A stretch of DNA of 32,373 nt from Bacteroides sp. UBA1317 (GCA_002307035.1 DBTL01000111.1:1-32373), one strand, 5' to 3'; positions 16,605 through 24,175 are shown, numbered from the stretch's first letter. The notes: generated from the sequence alone by a model not told the origin. Translations and numbers: made by a program.

Positions 16605-17814
16605 CTGTTTTCTTTTTGCTCAACAGGAAGGAGAAGAATAAAACAGCAATGATAATGGCTGCAATGCTTTGTGCCAAGATCGTATACTGAGCTCCGATGT
16701 ATTGAGATATGGTACCGGTAAGCAATCCTCCCAGTGGCTGCATGCCGAAAAATGCCATAGCAAAGAAGCTGAGAGCTCTCCCTCTCATCTCAATAGATGC
16801 TTCGGTTTGTATAATCGTGTTGCAGATGGTTGTTTGAGACATCATGGCAAAACCGGCCAATGAGGCTGCGCATAGTGCAATGGAAAAATTAGTGATGTGA
16901 GAGAAAACAAGTAATGCGATACTTAATATCACCATATTAATGAATAAAAGCCGTTTCAGATTGGCACTTGGCTTTAGAGAGGCCAGCAGAATGGCTCCGA
17001 CCAATGCTCCGAGGCCTATGGCGCTGTTCAGATAGCCATAGGTTGAGGCTGTTCCATGAAAAATCACTTTGGCATATACAGGCAGAAGTGTGTTGAATGG
17101 AAGTGCGAAGAGGCTAATGCAGGCCAGCATAATTACGATTTTGCCCAAAGAAGGATTGTTCTTTAAATAGTTAAACCCTTCTTTAAACTCTTTCATGATT
17201 TTTTTAGTATGCGGCTGTGGCACGTACGGCGTGATTCTCATCAGGAGCAGGGACGTGATTACGGCAAGATAGCTAAAAGCATTGATGAGGAAACAGGTAC
17301 CTGCACCTAGTTTCTCTAATATAATACCCGATATCGCGGGTCCTATTAGCCAGGCCAGTTTTCCCATCGAAGAATTTAATGCTATCGCATTCTGTAGATT
17401 ACTTTTGTCATCCACTACCTCGTTTACCAATGATTGTCTGGCAGGTAAATCGAACGCATTTACTATGCCCATCACTACGCTAAGAAGAAAAATCTCCCAG
17501 ATGGAATAGTCGGTGAATAGCACTACAATGGAGAGAATCGTTGCTTGTATCATCGAGCAAGTCTGGGTAGCCAGCGTAACCCGATAGCGATTGTAACGAT
17601 CGGATATTACTCCTCCCAGTGGCGAAAACAGGAAAGAAGGAAATTGTGTGGCGAAGACTACCAATCCCAGCATAAAGTTAGAATGCGTTTGATCGAACAC
17701 TAACCAATAAACAGCAGTGCGTTGCATCCACGTTCCGATTAATGAAACTGATTGTCCCGAAAAGTATAATCTGTAGTTACGGCTTTTTAAAGAATTGAAA
17801 GTTGTAATATTCAT
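16585..17814 (-). CDS. Major facilitator superfamily exporter (MFS_3 / EntS-like)
   Basis: 409 residues with about twelve hydrophobic segments. The N-terminus MNITTFNSLKSRNYRLYFSGQSVSLIGTWMQ and the loop GGVISDRYNRYRV (about 67-79, the MFS motif-A region) are typical of the EntS/MFS_3 group, which exports siderophores, drugs or other small molecules. The substrate cannot be told. Its stop lies 20 bp inside the 3' end of the convergent HTCS gene. It is transcribed away from the VOC gene at 18215, and its place beside VOC proteins and one-component regulators suggests a role in resistance rather than glycan uptake. Confidence 0.85.
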   Translation of the reverse strand: MNITTFNSLKSRNYRLYFSGQSVSLIGTWMQRTAVYWLVFDQTHSNFMLGLVVFATQFPSFLFSPLGGVISDRYNRYRVTLATQTCSMIQATILSIVVLFTDYSIWEIFLLSVVMGIVNAFDLPARQSLVNEVVDDKSNLQNAIALNSSMGKLAWLIGPAISGIILEKLGAGTCFLINAFSYLAVITSLLLMRITPYVPQPHTKKIMKEFKEGFNYLKNNPSLGKIVIMLACISLFALPFNTLLPVYAKVIFHGTASTYGYLNSAIGLGALVGAILLASLKPSANLKRLLFINMVILSIALLVFSHITNFSIALCAASLAGFAMMSQTTICNTIIQTEASIEMRGRALSFFAMAFFGMQPLGGLLTGTISQYIGAQYTILAQSIAAIIIAVLFFSFLLSKKKTVIHLAV

Positions 17815-18214
17815 CTTTTAAATTTATCGGTGTTTATTCTATGATCTTTGCTGATAGAACAAGGACCATGCGGAGCGTTCTGTTATAGAAAACAACTTGT
17901 CACGTCTTTCCATAATGAGATGCGCTCATTATCTGATATCTCCAGTTTATTGTACAAAGTAACTTTGTTTTTATTTAAGATGATTATTTGCGTTCTTTTT
18001 TTGCTTTGCATTTAACAATGTTTGTTTTGTGAGAAGGCTTTGTCTGTCTGATTCATGCGATATAGCTTGTATATCTCAACGATTTTATGGATAGTCGATT
18101 TGATAAGATTGTTGGCATTTAATGTTTTTTTGCAAATTGAGTGACATAGGGTTGTCATTATCGCCTTCTATTTTTGTACCCGACAAATAGATTATTCACT
18201 AAAAAACAACTGTT
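17815..18214. other. Divergent intergenic region between MFS and VOC genes
   Basis: No gene is visible in these 400 bp, which are AT-rich with several T runs. They hold a short dyad, ATAATGAG (17912-17919) and CTCATTAT (17925-17932), about 100 bp upstream of the MFS start, and the -7 box TATTTTTG at 18169-18176 facing the VOC gene. The dyad could be an operator for the exporter. Confidence 0.5.
18169..18176 (+). promoter_or_regulatory. -7 box upstream of the VOC gene
   Basis: TATTTTTG matches TAnnTTTG and lies 38 nt before the ATG at 18215. No well-spaced TTTG is seen at -33. Confidence 0.5.
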
Positions 18215-18634
18215 ATGAAATTGAATGTGCATTTAGTTTTTCCCGGTACTTGTGAAGAGGCGTTTAACTTTTACAAAGAAGTTTTGAATGGAGATATAAC
18301 CTTCTTATTCAGAAAGAAAGAGGATAAATCTCTTCAGTTAACTGAGGCTGAGGAAGAAAAGATTTCTCACATGATTCTTACTACGGAGCATTTTAATCTG
18401 GGAGCCGAAGATGCGGCTGAAGGCGAAGTGGTTGCAACGGGTAGTAATTGCAAATTGGTGCTTGTCTTCACGGACATAGAAAAACTCCGCAGGGTGTTCG
18501 ATTTACTATCTCAAGGTGGTGAGGTAGTGGCTCCTCTAGAGAAAACGTTCTTTTGTGATGCCTTTGGTGAGCTGATAGATAAGTATGGTGTCCGTTGGCT
18601 AATCATGATGGATGACGAAGGTTATTCTGCATAG
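18215..18634 (+). CDS. VOC-superfamily protein, PhnB/YjdN-like
   Basis: 139 residues. The opening MKLNVHLVFPGTCEEAFNFYKEVL is the betaalpha repeat start of the PhnB-like branch of the vicinal-oxygen-chelate fold. It ends with FFCDAFGELIDKYGVRWLI, the segment that closes this fold in PhnB proteins. Members bind or modify small molecules, often as homodimers, and many have no known substrate. It has its own promoter box and is followed after 112 bp by a WYL regulator on the same strand, which may control it. Despite old database names, there is no reason here to call it a methyltransferase. Confidence 0.8.
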   Translation: MKLNVHLVFPGTCEEAFNFYKEVLNGDITFLFRKKEDKSLQLTEAEEEKISHMILTTEHFNLGAEDAAEGEVVATGSNCKLVLVFTDIEKLRRVFDLLSQGGEVVAPLEKTFFCDAFGELIDKYGVRWLIMMDDEGYSA

Positions 18635-18713
18635 AAAATTACAAATCTCTTGATTTTTGAGTTAGGTGGGAGCTATATTTATCTTATATATCGTCTTACC
18701 TAATTCTTTTTTG

Positions 18714-18721
18714 TACATTTG
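18714..18721 (+). promoter_or_regulatory. -7 box of the WYL regulator
   Basis: TACATTTG matches TAnnTTTG and lies 25 nt before the ATG at 18747. Because it falls inside the longer open frame from 18666, it argues for the later start. Confidence 0.55.
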
Positions 18722-18746
18722 TGATACTGATTTATTGCCATCGTTT

Positions 18747-19682
18747 ATGAACCGTATTGATCGATTATCTGCTATTCTCATTATGCTACAATCTTCGTCT
18801 TTGGTAAAGGCGAAAGATGTAGCTACTCGTTTTGACATTAGTCTTCGAACAGTATATCGAGACGTTAAAGCTTTGGAGGATGCAGGTATCCCTTTGGTGG
18901 GTAATTCCGGCACGGGTTATTCGTTGGTGGAAGGATTTAAGCTTCCGCCACTGATGTTTACTAAGGAGGAAGCTTTTGCCTTTTTGCTTGCAGAAAAGTT
19001 GGTCGATCAGTTTACGGACTTTGGCTTTAAAGAGAGCTATAAATCCGGTATTGATAAAATTAGAGCTGTGATGCAATTGGCAGAGAAGAAATCAATTGAA
19101 ATGCTCAATGATAAAATCGATGTGATGCATTTTCATGCCGTTAAGCCGACTACTAATCAAGATATTCTGAAAAATGTGTTGTGTGGCATTGCTGACAAAA
19201 GGAGGATTCAAATTACTTATTCCAACTATAAGCAGGAAATAACAGAGCGAAAATTAGATCCTATTGGTTTATTCTTTTCAAAATCCAATTGGTATCTGGT
19301 GGCTTATTGTGACATTCGCAAAGATTATCGAACGTTTCGCGTAGGGAGGATACAGTGTGTTTACCAAACCAGTGAGACTTTTGAAAATGAACATCCACCG
19401 CTTCATTCTTTTCTGAAAGAGATAGAAAAGATGGAGGGACTACACGAGGTCTTGATAGAGGTAGACAAGGCGAAAGTAGCTTTGCTTGATGAAAACCGCT
19501 TTTATGAAGGGTTGATCTATGAAGAAGATAAAGGAGACAAGGTTATTTTACACTTCATGGTTTTCTCATTGGAACGTTTTGCACGCTGGTGTTTGTCTTA
19601 TATTGACATTGCCAGGGTCTTGTTTCCTGATGTTTTGAAAGGTGAAGTGACTAGTTTGCTGAATAAAGGAAATAAATACTAA
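18747..19682 (+). CDS. HTH_11-WYL transcriptional regulator (YafY-like)
   Basis: 311 residues from ATG 18747 (MNRIDRLSAILIMLQ). An upstream in-frame ATG at 18666 is rejected because the added residues are not family-like and contain the promoter box. Residues about 5-58 form a winged helix (VKAKDVATRFDISLRTVYRDVKALEDAGIPL). The WYL domain lies at about 135-215 (KRRIQITYSNYKQE, SNWYLVAYCDIRKDYRTFRVGRI), and a WCX-type C-terminal extension covers 220-311. WYL domains sense ligands or nucleic acids. The gene is followed after 19 nt by the SnoaL-like gene, so the two are probably co-transcribed. Confidence 0.88.
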   Translation: MNRIDRLSAILIMLQSSSLVKAKDVATRFDISLRTVYRDVKALEDAGIPLVGNSGTGYSLVEGFKLPPLMFTKEEAFAFLLAEKLVDQFTDFGFKESYKSGIDKIRAVMQLAEKKSIEMLNDKIDVMHFHAVKPTTNQDILKNVLCGIADKRRIQITYSNYKQEITERKLDPIGLFFSKSNWYLVAYCDIRKDYRTFRVGRIQCVYQTSETFENEHPPLHSFLKEIEKMEGLHEVLIEVDKAKVALLDENRFYEGLIYEEDKGDKVILHFMVFSLERFARWCLSYIDIARVLFPDVLKGEVTSLLNKGNKY

Positions 19683-19701
19683 TTTTAAAAACACAATTGT
19701 T

Positions 19702-20085
19702 ATGGAACAGAGCATTGCAGAAAAGATTATTGCATTAGAAAAAGCGGCTTTGACAGAATGGAATAAAGGAAATCCATCTGTTTATTTGGAGTTATATTCT
19801 CAGGAAATAACTTACTTTGATCCGTTTGCAGAGAAGCGCTTTGACGGTTTTGAAAAGATGAAGGCTTTTTATGAGACTTTGCGGGGAACAATTTCCGTGG
19901 ATAAGTCTGAGATGAATAATGTGCTTGTGCAGGGGAATGATAGCATGGCGGTACTGACTTATAATCTGAATTCTTATTCAGACGGTAAATGGAATTGCAC
20001 GGAAGTATACTGTCTGGAAAACGATGGTAAATGGCGGATAATTCACAATCATTGGTCGTTTACGAAGCCTAATTTAGGGCTATAA
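19702..20085 (+). CDS. SnoaL-like / DUF4440 NTF2-fold protein
   Basis: 127 residues with the cone-shaped NTF2-like fold: an N-terminal helix pair (IAEKIIALEKAALTEWNKGNPSVYLELYS), then the strand YFDPFAEKRFDGFEKMKAFYE, and a C-terminal sheet ending WRIIHNHWSFTKP. Such proteins bind small hydrophobic molecules or act as isomerases or hydrolases; no catalytic set can be assigned here. It starts 19 nt after the WYL regulator and is closed by a strong hairpin. It may be a target or ligand-handling partner of that regulator. Confidence 0.75.
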   Translation: MEQSIAEKIIALEKAALTEWNKGNPSVYLELYSQEITYFDPFAEKRFDGFEKMKAFYETLRGTISVDKSEMNNVLVQGNDSMAVLTYNLNSYSDGKWNCTEVYCLENDGKWRIIHNHWSFTKPNLGL

Positions 20086-20106
20086 GAATTTTGTGTTGAC
20101 ATAATA

Positions 20107-20141
20107 CACTCAAGAATTACTTGGAGAGTGATTCTTGAGTG
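20107..20141. terminator. Shared terminator between convergent genes
   Basis: CACTCAAGAAT (20107-20117) and ATTCTTGAGTG (20131-20141) form a perfect 11-bp stem with a 13-nt loop, between the SnoaL-like gene and the minus-strand VOC gene. CCTGGCTTTTA follows on the plus strand. Confidence 0.7.
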
Positions 20142-20149
20142 CCTGGCTT

Positions 20150-20536
20150 TTACTTATCCGAGTATAACCCGATAGAATTACCTTCGCTATCAAGGAAAAT
20201 GGAGAAATAGCCTTTTCCTTCTGCTTCTATCTTCGTCTTTGGAGTGATGATTGTTCCTCCGTTACTTTTAATTAAGCTATGAGTGATATCCATATCTTCG
20301 CAATTGAAACTAATCAGTACGCCGCTTACCGATGGATGAAAACTCGGAGCGAAGGGATGTCGCTCCGGTGCGAAAGAGATGGAACCAATGCAATCTCCTT
20401 CTTCCATAAAGAAGGCCATTTTATCCTCTTTACACTCTATTACGGATAGCTGAGTGCGAAGAATGTTTTCATAGAACTTTACCGCCCGATTGAAATCGCT
20501 TGCCGGAATTTCAAAAAATGCAATTAACTTTTTCAT
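20150..20536 (-). CDS. VOC-superfamily protein (glyoxalase/bleomycin-resistance type)
   Basis: 128 residues. The repeat start MKKLIAFFEIPASDFNRAVKFYENIL and the closing DSEGNSIGLYSDK are typical VOC sequence. The usual first metal-binding His is Glu (FFEIPA), and the C-terminal Glu of glyoxalase I is missing, so this is unlikely to be a glyoxalase I. Binding or modification of another small molecule is more likely. It has its own promoter box with a palindrome over the start point and lies between a shared terminator and an AraC-family gene on the same strand, 136 bp upstream. Confidence 0.8.
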   Translation of the reverse strand: MKKLIAFFEIPASDFNRAVKFYENILRTQLSVIECKEDKMAFFMEEGDCIGSISFAPERHPFAPSFHPSVSGVLISFNCEDMDITHSLIKSNGGTIITPKTKIEAEGKGYFSIFLDSEGNSIGLYSDK

Positions 20537-20566
20537 ACTGTTTTACTTTTAGATGATTACTATATG

Positions 20567-20584
20567 TTGACTTTGCAAAGACAA
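20567..20584. promoter_or_regulatory. Palindrome at the VOC gene transcription start
   Basis: TTGACTTTGCAAAGACAA is symmetric except for one mismatched pair, with a perfect core CTTTGCAAAG. It begins just downstream of the -7 box at 20587-20594, where a bound repressor would block transcription. Confidence 0.5.
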
Positions 20585-20586
20585 CA

Positions 20587-20594
20587 CAAAAGTA
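20587..20594 (-). promoter_or_regulatory. -7 box of the minus-strand VOC gene
   Basis: On the minus strand this is TACTTTTG, an exact TAnnTTTG match about 50 nt before the ATG at 20536. Confidence 0.55.
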
Positions 20595-20672
20595 GAGTAA
20601 CGTAATTCCTTGCGATAGTAAAAAAGAGACATAAAGTGGGCCTACAATAGGCAGTACAAAGAATATAATTCT

Positions 20673-21476
20673 TTAGAATGTAGAGAAGTAATCGGAGTAA
20701 GGAGCGCAAACAGACAGATATTCGCTTGGCGTGTAGCCGGAAAATGTCTTAAATTCTTTGATTAAATGAGATTGGTCATAATATCCGCATTCACAGGCTA
20801 GCTGTGCGAAGTTCTCGTTGAAATTTGTTTGTAGGGTGTACAGAGCTCTTTGCATGCGGATGATGCGCACGAATTCTTTAGGAGTAGCGCCTATGTAATC
20901 AGTAAATATTCTATTGAACTGTTTACTGCTGAGGCAGGCAATATCTGATAATTGAGGAGTGCTGACTTGCGCTTGCAGATTGATCTCTTGGACTGTTGCT
21001 TTGATTCTTTTTAAATTATATTCGGGAAATAAATAGAGTTTTTTTATTAAAAAGCTCTCAATCAGTTCGATGCATCGGGTATCATCCGAATTATCGGTGA
21101 TTTGTTTCTCCAGATCTGCCAGCTCATTGCTCCCGAGTTCGTCTATCGAAACATTCTTACCATGAAAGTCGCTTATGGGCATTGGAAAGAATGCTTTTGC
21201 TGCATATGGTTGGAAGACGACGGAAATCATCTCTATATTTCCGGTTGATATAACATCAAAAAAAGAAGATGCTTGTCCACAAATAAATGCTCTGGGTTGC
21301 ATACTATTTTCGGTGGGTGAAAATAGTTGCTTCCCTTTATGGAAAGTTAGGTGTACACAGCCGACAGGTAGTACACGCTCTGTGACAGGCGTAGCGGCAT
21401 TAATCCGTAATATCCAATAATATTTGATATACGGTGCCAAGGTGGGAGACGGCTTTATGACTTTGAAGATTTCCAT
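20673..21476 (-). CDS. AraC-family transcriptional regulator with DUF6597-type N-domain
   Basis: 267 residues from ATG 21476 (MEIFKVIKPSPTLAPYIKYYW); the frame runs up to a TTG at 21503, but the ATG fits the family start. The N-terminal half (about 1-150) resembles the DUF6597 sensor domain, with LAPYIKYYWILR and RVLPVGCVHLTFHKG. The C-terminal AraC domain (about 165-262) has two helix-turn-helix units: LSDIACLSSKQFNRIFTDYI and FAQLACECGYYDQSHLIKEF, then FKTFSGYTPSEYL. It lies directly upstream of the VOC gene on the same strand and is the obvious candidate to regulate it; the ligand is unknown. Confidence 0.88.
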   Translation of the reverse strand: MEIFKVIKPSPTLAPYIKYYWILRINAATPVTERVLPVGCVHLTFHKGKQLFSPTENSMQPRAFICGQASSFFDVISTGNIEMISVVFQPYAAKAFFPMPISDFHGKNVSIDELGSNELADLEKQITDNSDDTRCIELIESFLIKKLYLFPEYNLKRIKATVQEINLQAQVSTPQLSDIACLSSKQFNRIFTDYIGATPKEFVRIIRMQRALYTLQTNFNENFAQLACECGYYDQSHLIKEFKTFSGYTPSEYLSVCAPYSDYFSTF

Positions 21477-21612
21477 AATTATGCAGTGAGACAATCTGGA
21501 CAAAAATACGCTTTTTCTTTTTCATGCACTTGTAAAAAAGGGACATTCTTCGAATGAGAAACAAATATGTATGTATTTAATACCTGTCGCTACAGCTCAT
21601 CTGAGAGGGGTT

Positions 21613-21678
21613 TGTTGAATGTCCGAGATCAGCGTGTTGAAAGTCTGTTTTCAACACGCTGATCTCGGACATTCAACA
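21613..21678. repeat. Perfect 30-bp inverted repeat
   Basis: The left arm 21613-21642 and right arm 21649-21678 are exact reverse complements with a 6-nt loop (GTCTGT). TTCAACACGCTGA occurs at 21650-21662 and again at 21672-21684, so the right arm is flanked by a 13-bp direct repeat. It is more GC-rich than its surroundings. It is not needed to end the tRNA, which has its own terminator at 21753-21789, and it lies 137 bp upstream of the AraC start. Confidence 0.9.
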
Positions 21679-21752
21679 CGCTGAAGTTATATGATACAAA
21701 AAAATAAGGCTGTTTGTAAATATCGTTTAATTAACAGGCTGATTATAAATAA

Positions 21753-21789
21753 CAAAGCACCTCAATCAATGAAAGATTGAAGTGCTTTG
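21753..21789 (-). terminator. Terminator of tRNA-Thr
   Basis: On the minus strand CAAAGCACTTCAATC pairs with GATTGAGGTGCTTTG (15 bp, one G-U) and is followed by TTATTTATAATC. It begins 4 nt after the tRNA 3' end. Confidence 0.8.
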
Positions 21790-21793
21790 CTAG

Positions 21794-21867
21794 AGCCTCT
21801 TGTCGGATTCGAACCAACGACCCCGAGATTACAAATCACGTGCTCTGGCCAACTGAGCTAAAGAGGC
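21794..21867 (-). tRNA. tRNA-Thr, anticodon TGT
   Basis: Minus-strand sequence folds as a 74-nt cloverleaf. The acceptor is GCCTCTT paired with AAGAGGC, the D-arm has AGCTCAGTTGG, and the anticodon loop TTTGTAA gives anticodon TGT for ACA codons. The T-arm is GTTGGTTCGAATCCGAC, with the universal GGTTCGAATCC. The discriminator base is T and no CCA is encoded. Confidence 0.95.
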
Positions 21868-21942
21868 GGTTTTTGTTTTGCGGATGCGAAGGTAGAAACT
21901 ATTTTTTAATCTCGCAAGAGTGTAAATACCACGAATATGCTA

Positions 21943-21973
21943 TTTGTAGTCTCGATAGCTTTGCTTACTTTTG
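21943..21973 (+). promoter_or_regulatory. Promoter of the TlpA-like gene
   Basis: TTTG at 21943-21946, a 19-nt spacer, then TACTTTTG at 21966-21973. This is the best full match in the window to the Bacteroides promoter consensus TTTG-N19-21-TAnnTTTG. It is 22 nt upstream of the ATG at 21996. Confidence 0.8.
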
Positions 21974-21995
21974 TAAATCAACAAGTTATAATGAA

Positions 21996-22562
21996 ATGAT
22001 GAAGATAAAATTATTTTGTATTTCCTGCATTTTGCTGTCTTTTTGGGTTGGCAGCGTATCTGCTAAAGAGTTTAAATCTCCAAATCAAGGTGAAGTGAAA
22101 GCTGATAGTACAGGCTATATTGTTCGGGTGGGAGAGATGGCTCCTGATTTTACGGTGACTCTGACAGATGGAAGAACGGTTGCTCTTTCATCCCTTCGTG
22201 GCAAAGTTGTAATGTTGCAGTTTACTGCCAGTTGGTGTAGTGTGTGCCGCAAGGAGATGCCTTTTATTGAAAGCGATATTTGGCAAAAGCACAAAGAGAA
22301 TAATGAGTTCATGCTTATCGGTGTCGACCGTGATGAACCGTTGAACAAGGTCGTTGAGTTTGGAAAAGCAGTGAAAGTGACTTATCCGCTGGGTTTGGAT
22401 CCCGGGGCGGATATCTACTCGAAGTATGCTTTACGTGACTCCGGCATTACACGCAATGTGCTTATCGATCGTGACGGGCGTATTGTGAAACTTACCCGGC
22501 TGTACAATGAACCTGAGTTTGCTTCATTGGTTCAGAAGATTGATGCAATGCTGAAGAAGTGA
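21996..22562 (+). CDS. Exported TlpA-like thioredoxin-fold protein
   Basis: 188 residues from ATG 21996. The open frame extends back to 21777, but that part is antisense to tRNA-Thr and includes the promoter, so the later start is right. A signal peptide, MMKIKLFCISCILLSFWVGSVSA, precedes an AhpC-TSA/thioredoxin domain (APDFTVTLTDGR, ALSSLRGKVVMLQFTASW). The redox motif is WCSVC with C81 and C84. The usual cis-proline loop (VPT) is replaced by SGITRNVLID, a variant I associate with Bacteroidota homologues. It probably reduces or shuffles disulfides in periplasmic proteins. It stands alone after its own promoter. Confidence 0.88.
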   Translation: MMKIKLFCISCILLSFWVGSVSAKEFKSPNQGEVKADSTGYIVRVGEMAPDFTVTLTDGRTVALSSLRGKVVMLQFTASWCSVCRKEMPFIESDIWQKHKENNEFMLIGVDRDEPLNKVVEFGKAVKVTYPLGLDPGADIYSKYALRDSGITRNVLIDRDGRIVKLTRLYNEPEFASLVQKIDAMLKK

Positions 22563-22655
22563 TTCATTGCTTCATACACGCTTCTATTCTTAACTGAAAT
22601 TAGTTGGGAATAAAGGTGCGTTGAGTAGCGGTGGTGAGGTGTGGCCTCTAAGATT

Positions 22656-23390
22656 TTATTTGGTCAAACTTAATTTTGCCAGATAATCATAGTGTCTGCC
22701 TTCTTTTACCAGCTCTGCTTTGAATCCGTGTTGCGTGGCGTACAGGCTGAGTGTCTGGAAATCAATGTAGAGCCAATCGAAAACATCTCCTTTTATCTCT
22801 TTGTACTGCATCTCGAAATCGATTTCACCATAATAATCTCCGGCTAAGTCGACAAGATAGCTGCCATCTTCTTCTTCAAACAGGTAGCGAAGATCGCTTG
22901 AATCCATCAGTACACATCCGTCCGGGTTGAGTAGTTGCTTCATCTTGAGGAAGAAAGTTGGTAGATTTTCTATTTTGCCTATGATTCCGGAACCATTCAT
23001 TAGTAGCAGAATGGTGTCGAAGTGTTCGCAAAAGGTTTCATCAAAGAGATTGACGAGTTGCACATTCTTCACCCCACGTTGTTTCATTACTTCTACTGAC
23101 AGAGGAGAAATGTCAATGGCACAAACCTCTTTGCCTGCTTCCTGAAGTGCCAGAGCATGGCAACCACTACCTGCACCTACATCTAAGATCTTCCCCTTGG
23201 CCAATTGTAATGCCGTCCGCTCTATGATAGGCATACGGGTTGGTGCTCGGAATAAATCTTTTACAGGTATCTCATCTTCATCGAATAAAGAGGAAAATAC
23301 ACGTAAGCGATCGGCCTTGTGATGGGTAAAATAATCGGTTATGGCTGCACCCATGGGGTCGTTGTTGGCTGTGAGCAGAGTTGCTTTCAT
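22656..23390 (-). CDS. Class I SAM-dependent methyltransferase
   Basis: 244 residues. The SAM-binding motif I is ILDVGAGSGCHALALQ (about residues 70-85), motif II carries the acidic AIDISPLSVEVMKQRG, and DTILLLMNGSG and LLNPDGCVLMDSSDL follow as later motifs. The substrate is not indicated. The preceding region (TDYFTHHKADRLRVFSSLFDEDEIPVKD) looks family-specific. It has its own promoter box on the minus strand and is divergent from the small basic protein gene. Confidence 0.88.
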   Translation of the reverse strand: MKATLLTANNDPMGAAITDYFTHHKADRLRVFSSLFDEDEIPVKDLFRAPTRMPIIERTALQLAKGKILDVGAGSGCHALALQEAGKEVCAIDISPLSVEVMKQRGVKNVQLVNLFDETFCEHFDTILLLMNGSGIIGKIENLPTFFLKMKQLLNPDGCVLMDSSDLRYLFEEEDGSYLVDLAGDYYGEIDFEMQYKEIKGDVFDWLYIDFQTLSLYATQHGFKAELVKEGRHYDYLAKLSLTK

Positions 23391-23415
23391 GAATGTGGGT
23401 ATTATAAGTTAGCAG

Positions 23416-23423
23416 CAAAGATA
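23416..23423 (-). promoter_or_regulatory. -7 box of the methyltransferase gene
   Basis: Minus strand reads TATCTTTG, an exact TAnnTTTG match 25 nt upstream of the ATG at 23390. Confidence 0.6.
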
Positions 23424-23455
23424 AGGATTTATACTGTCTATCCACAAAAAATGCT

Positions 23456-23463
23456 TATCTTTG
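23456..23463 (+). promoter_or_regulatory. -7 box of the small basic protein gene
   Basis: TATCTTTG lies 32 nt before the ATG at 23496 and is divergent from the methyltransferase box. A clear Shine-Dalgarno AAAGGAG at 23485-23491, rare in this window, sets the start. Confidence 0.65.
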
Positions 23464-23495
23464 TAGCTTAATTTATGAATGAATAAAGGAGTTGT

Positions 23496-23687
23496 ATGAG
23501 CATAGAAGATGCAATAATGGGTGGTATAGTCTTTAAAGGTAAAGCTAAAGAACCGGAAAGAGGGAAAGAGAAACCTAAAGTAAAGACCAAGGCCAAGAAA
23601 ACAGCCTATATGAAAGGTTTACATAATTCCGGCTCTGCAAAGATGAAAGCTGAGATTAGACAGAAACGTGCCAACAGGCATAAATAA
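23496..23687 (+). CDS. Small Lys-rich basic protein, unknown function
   Basis: 63 residues, about a third Lys or Arg. The N-terminus MSIEDAIMGGIVFKGKAKEPE is followed by a charged KEKPKVKTKAKK run and a helical tail SAKMKAEIRQKRANRHK. The promoter box, a strong Shine-Dalgarno and a perfect terminator all fit this frame, so it is very likely a real gene. I do not recognise the family. The composition suggests binding to nucleic acid or the ribosome, which is inference. Confidence 0.75.
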   Translation: MSIEDAIMGGIVFKGKAKEPERGKEKPKVKTKAKKTAYMKGLHNSGSAKMKAEIRQKRANRHK

Positions 23688-23711
23688 TAGGCGGTTGTCG
23701 CTAATAACAAG

Positions 23712-23761
23712 AAAAGTAGTTAAGCATGTTCTCTGATGAACCATTGCTTAACTACTTTTTT
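23712..23761. terminator. Terminator between convergent genes
   Basis: AAAAGTAGTTAAGCA (23712-23726) and TGCTTAACTACTTTT (23745-23759) are a perfect 15-bp stem flanked by A and T tracts, so it can work on both strands: for the small basic gene and for the glyoxalase gene. Confidence 0.85.
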
Positions 23762-23784
23762 TATGGGTAATGCTTGATAGGTTT

Positions 23785-24162
23785 TTACTTTATCGGTAGG
23801 ATCTCAATCCAGTAATCATCCGGATCGTTGATGAAATAAAGCCCCATGTCTGTATTCTCAAAACAGACGCAGTTCATCCCTTTATGATACTTGCGAATCT
23901 CGTCATAATCTCCTTCCAGACGGAAGCAGAGGTGACTTTCATTTTCACCTAATTGATACGCTTGAGCATGATCTCGCAGCCAAGTGAGTTCCAATAAGAA
24001 GCCGCTTGTGTTATCTGTCAGATAGACGAGAATAAAAGAACCGTCTTTTGCTTCTTTACGGTGATGCACATTGAGTCCCAATGCTTTTTCATAGAAAGTA
24101 ATGCTACGTTCCAGATTGGTTACATTGATATTAAAGTGGTCGAATTTACTTTTTATTTCCAT
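23785..24162 (-). CDS. Glyoxalase I-like VOC metalloenzyme
   Basis: 125 residues in the single-domain VOC fold. The four metal ligands of glyoxalase I are all present at the expected places: H9 (FDHFNI), E58 (LLELTW), H77 (ESHLCF) and E120 (YWIEILP). The segment SITFYEKALGLNVHHRKE also fits. Glyoxalase I isomerises the thiol adduct of methylglyoxal; as Bacteroides usually lack glutathione, another thiol, or another substrate, should be considered. It starts 13 nt after the DUF4468-flavin reductase gene and is the last gene of that three-gene unit. Confidence 0.85.
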   Translation of the reverse strand: MEIKSKFDHFNINVTNLERSITFYEKALGLNVHHRKEAKDGSFILVYLTDNTSGFLLELTWLRDHAQAYQLGENESHLCFRLEGDYDEIRKYHKGMNCVCFENTDMGLYFINDPDDYWIEILPIK

Positions 24163-24175
24163 AGCTCTGCTTCTT

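Noticed and set aside
21613..21678. CRISPR-like repeat
   Set aside because: Only one hairpin is present, with no regularly spaced further copies, no spacers and no cas genes nearby.
21777..21995. N-terminal extension of the TlpA-like frame
   Set aside because: It is antisense to tRNA-Thr and contains the gene's own promoter.
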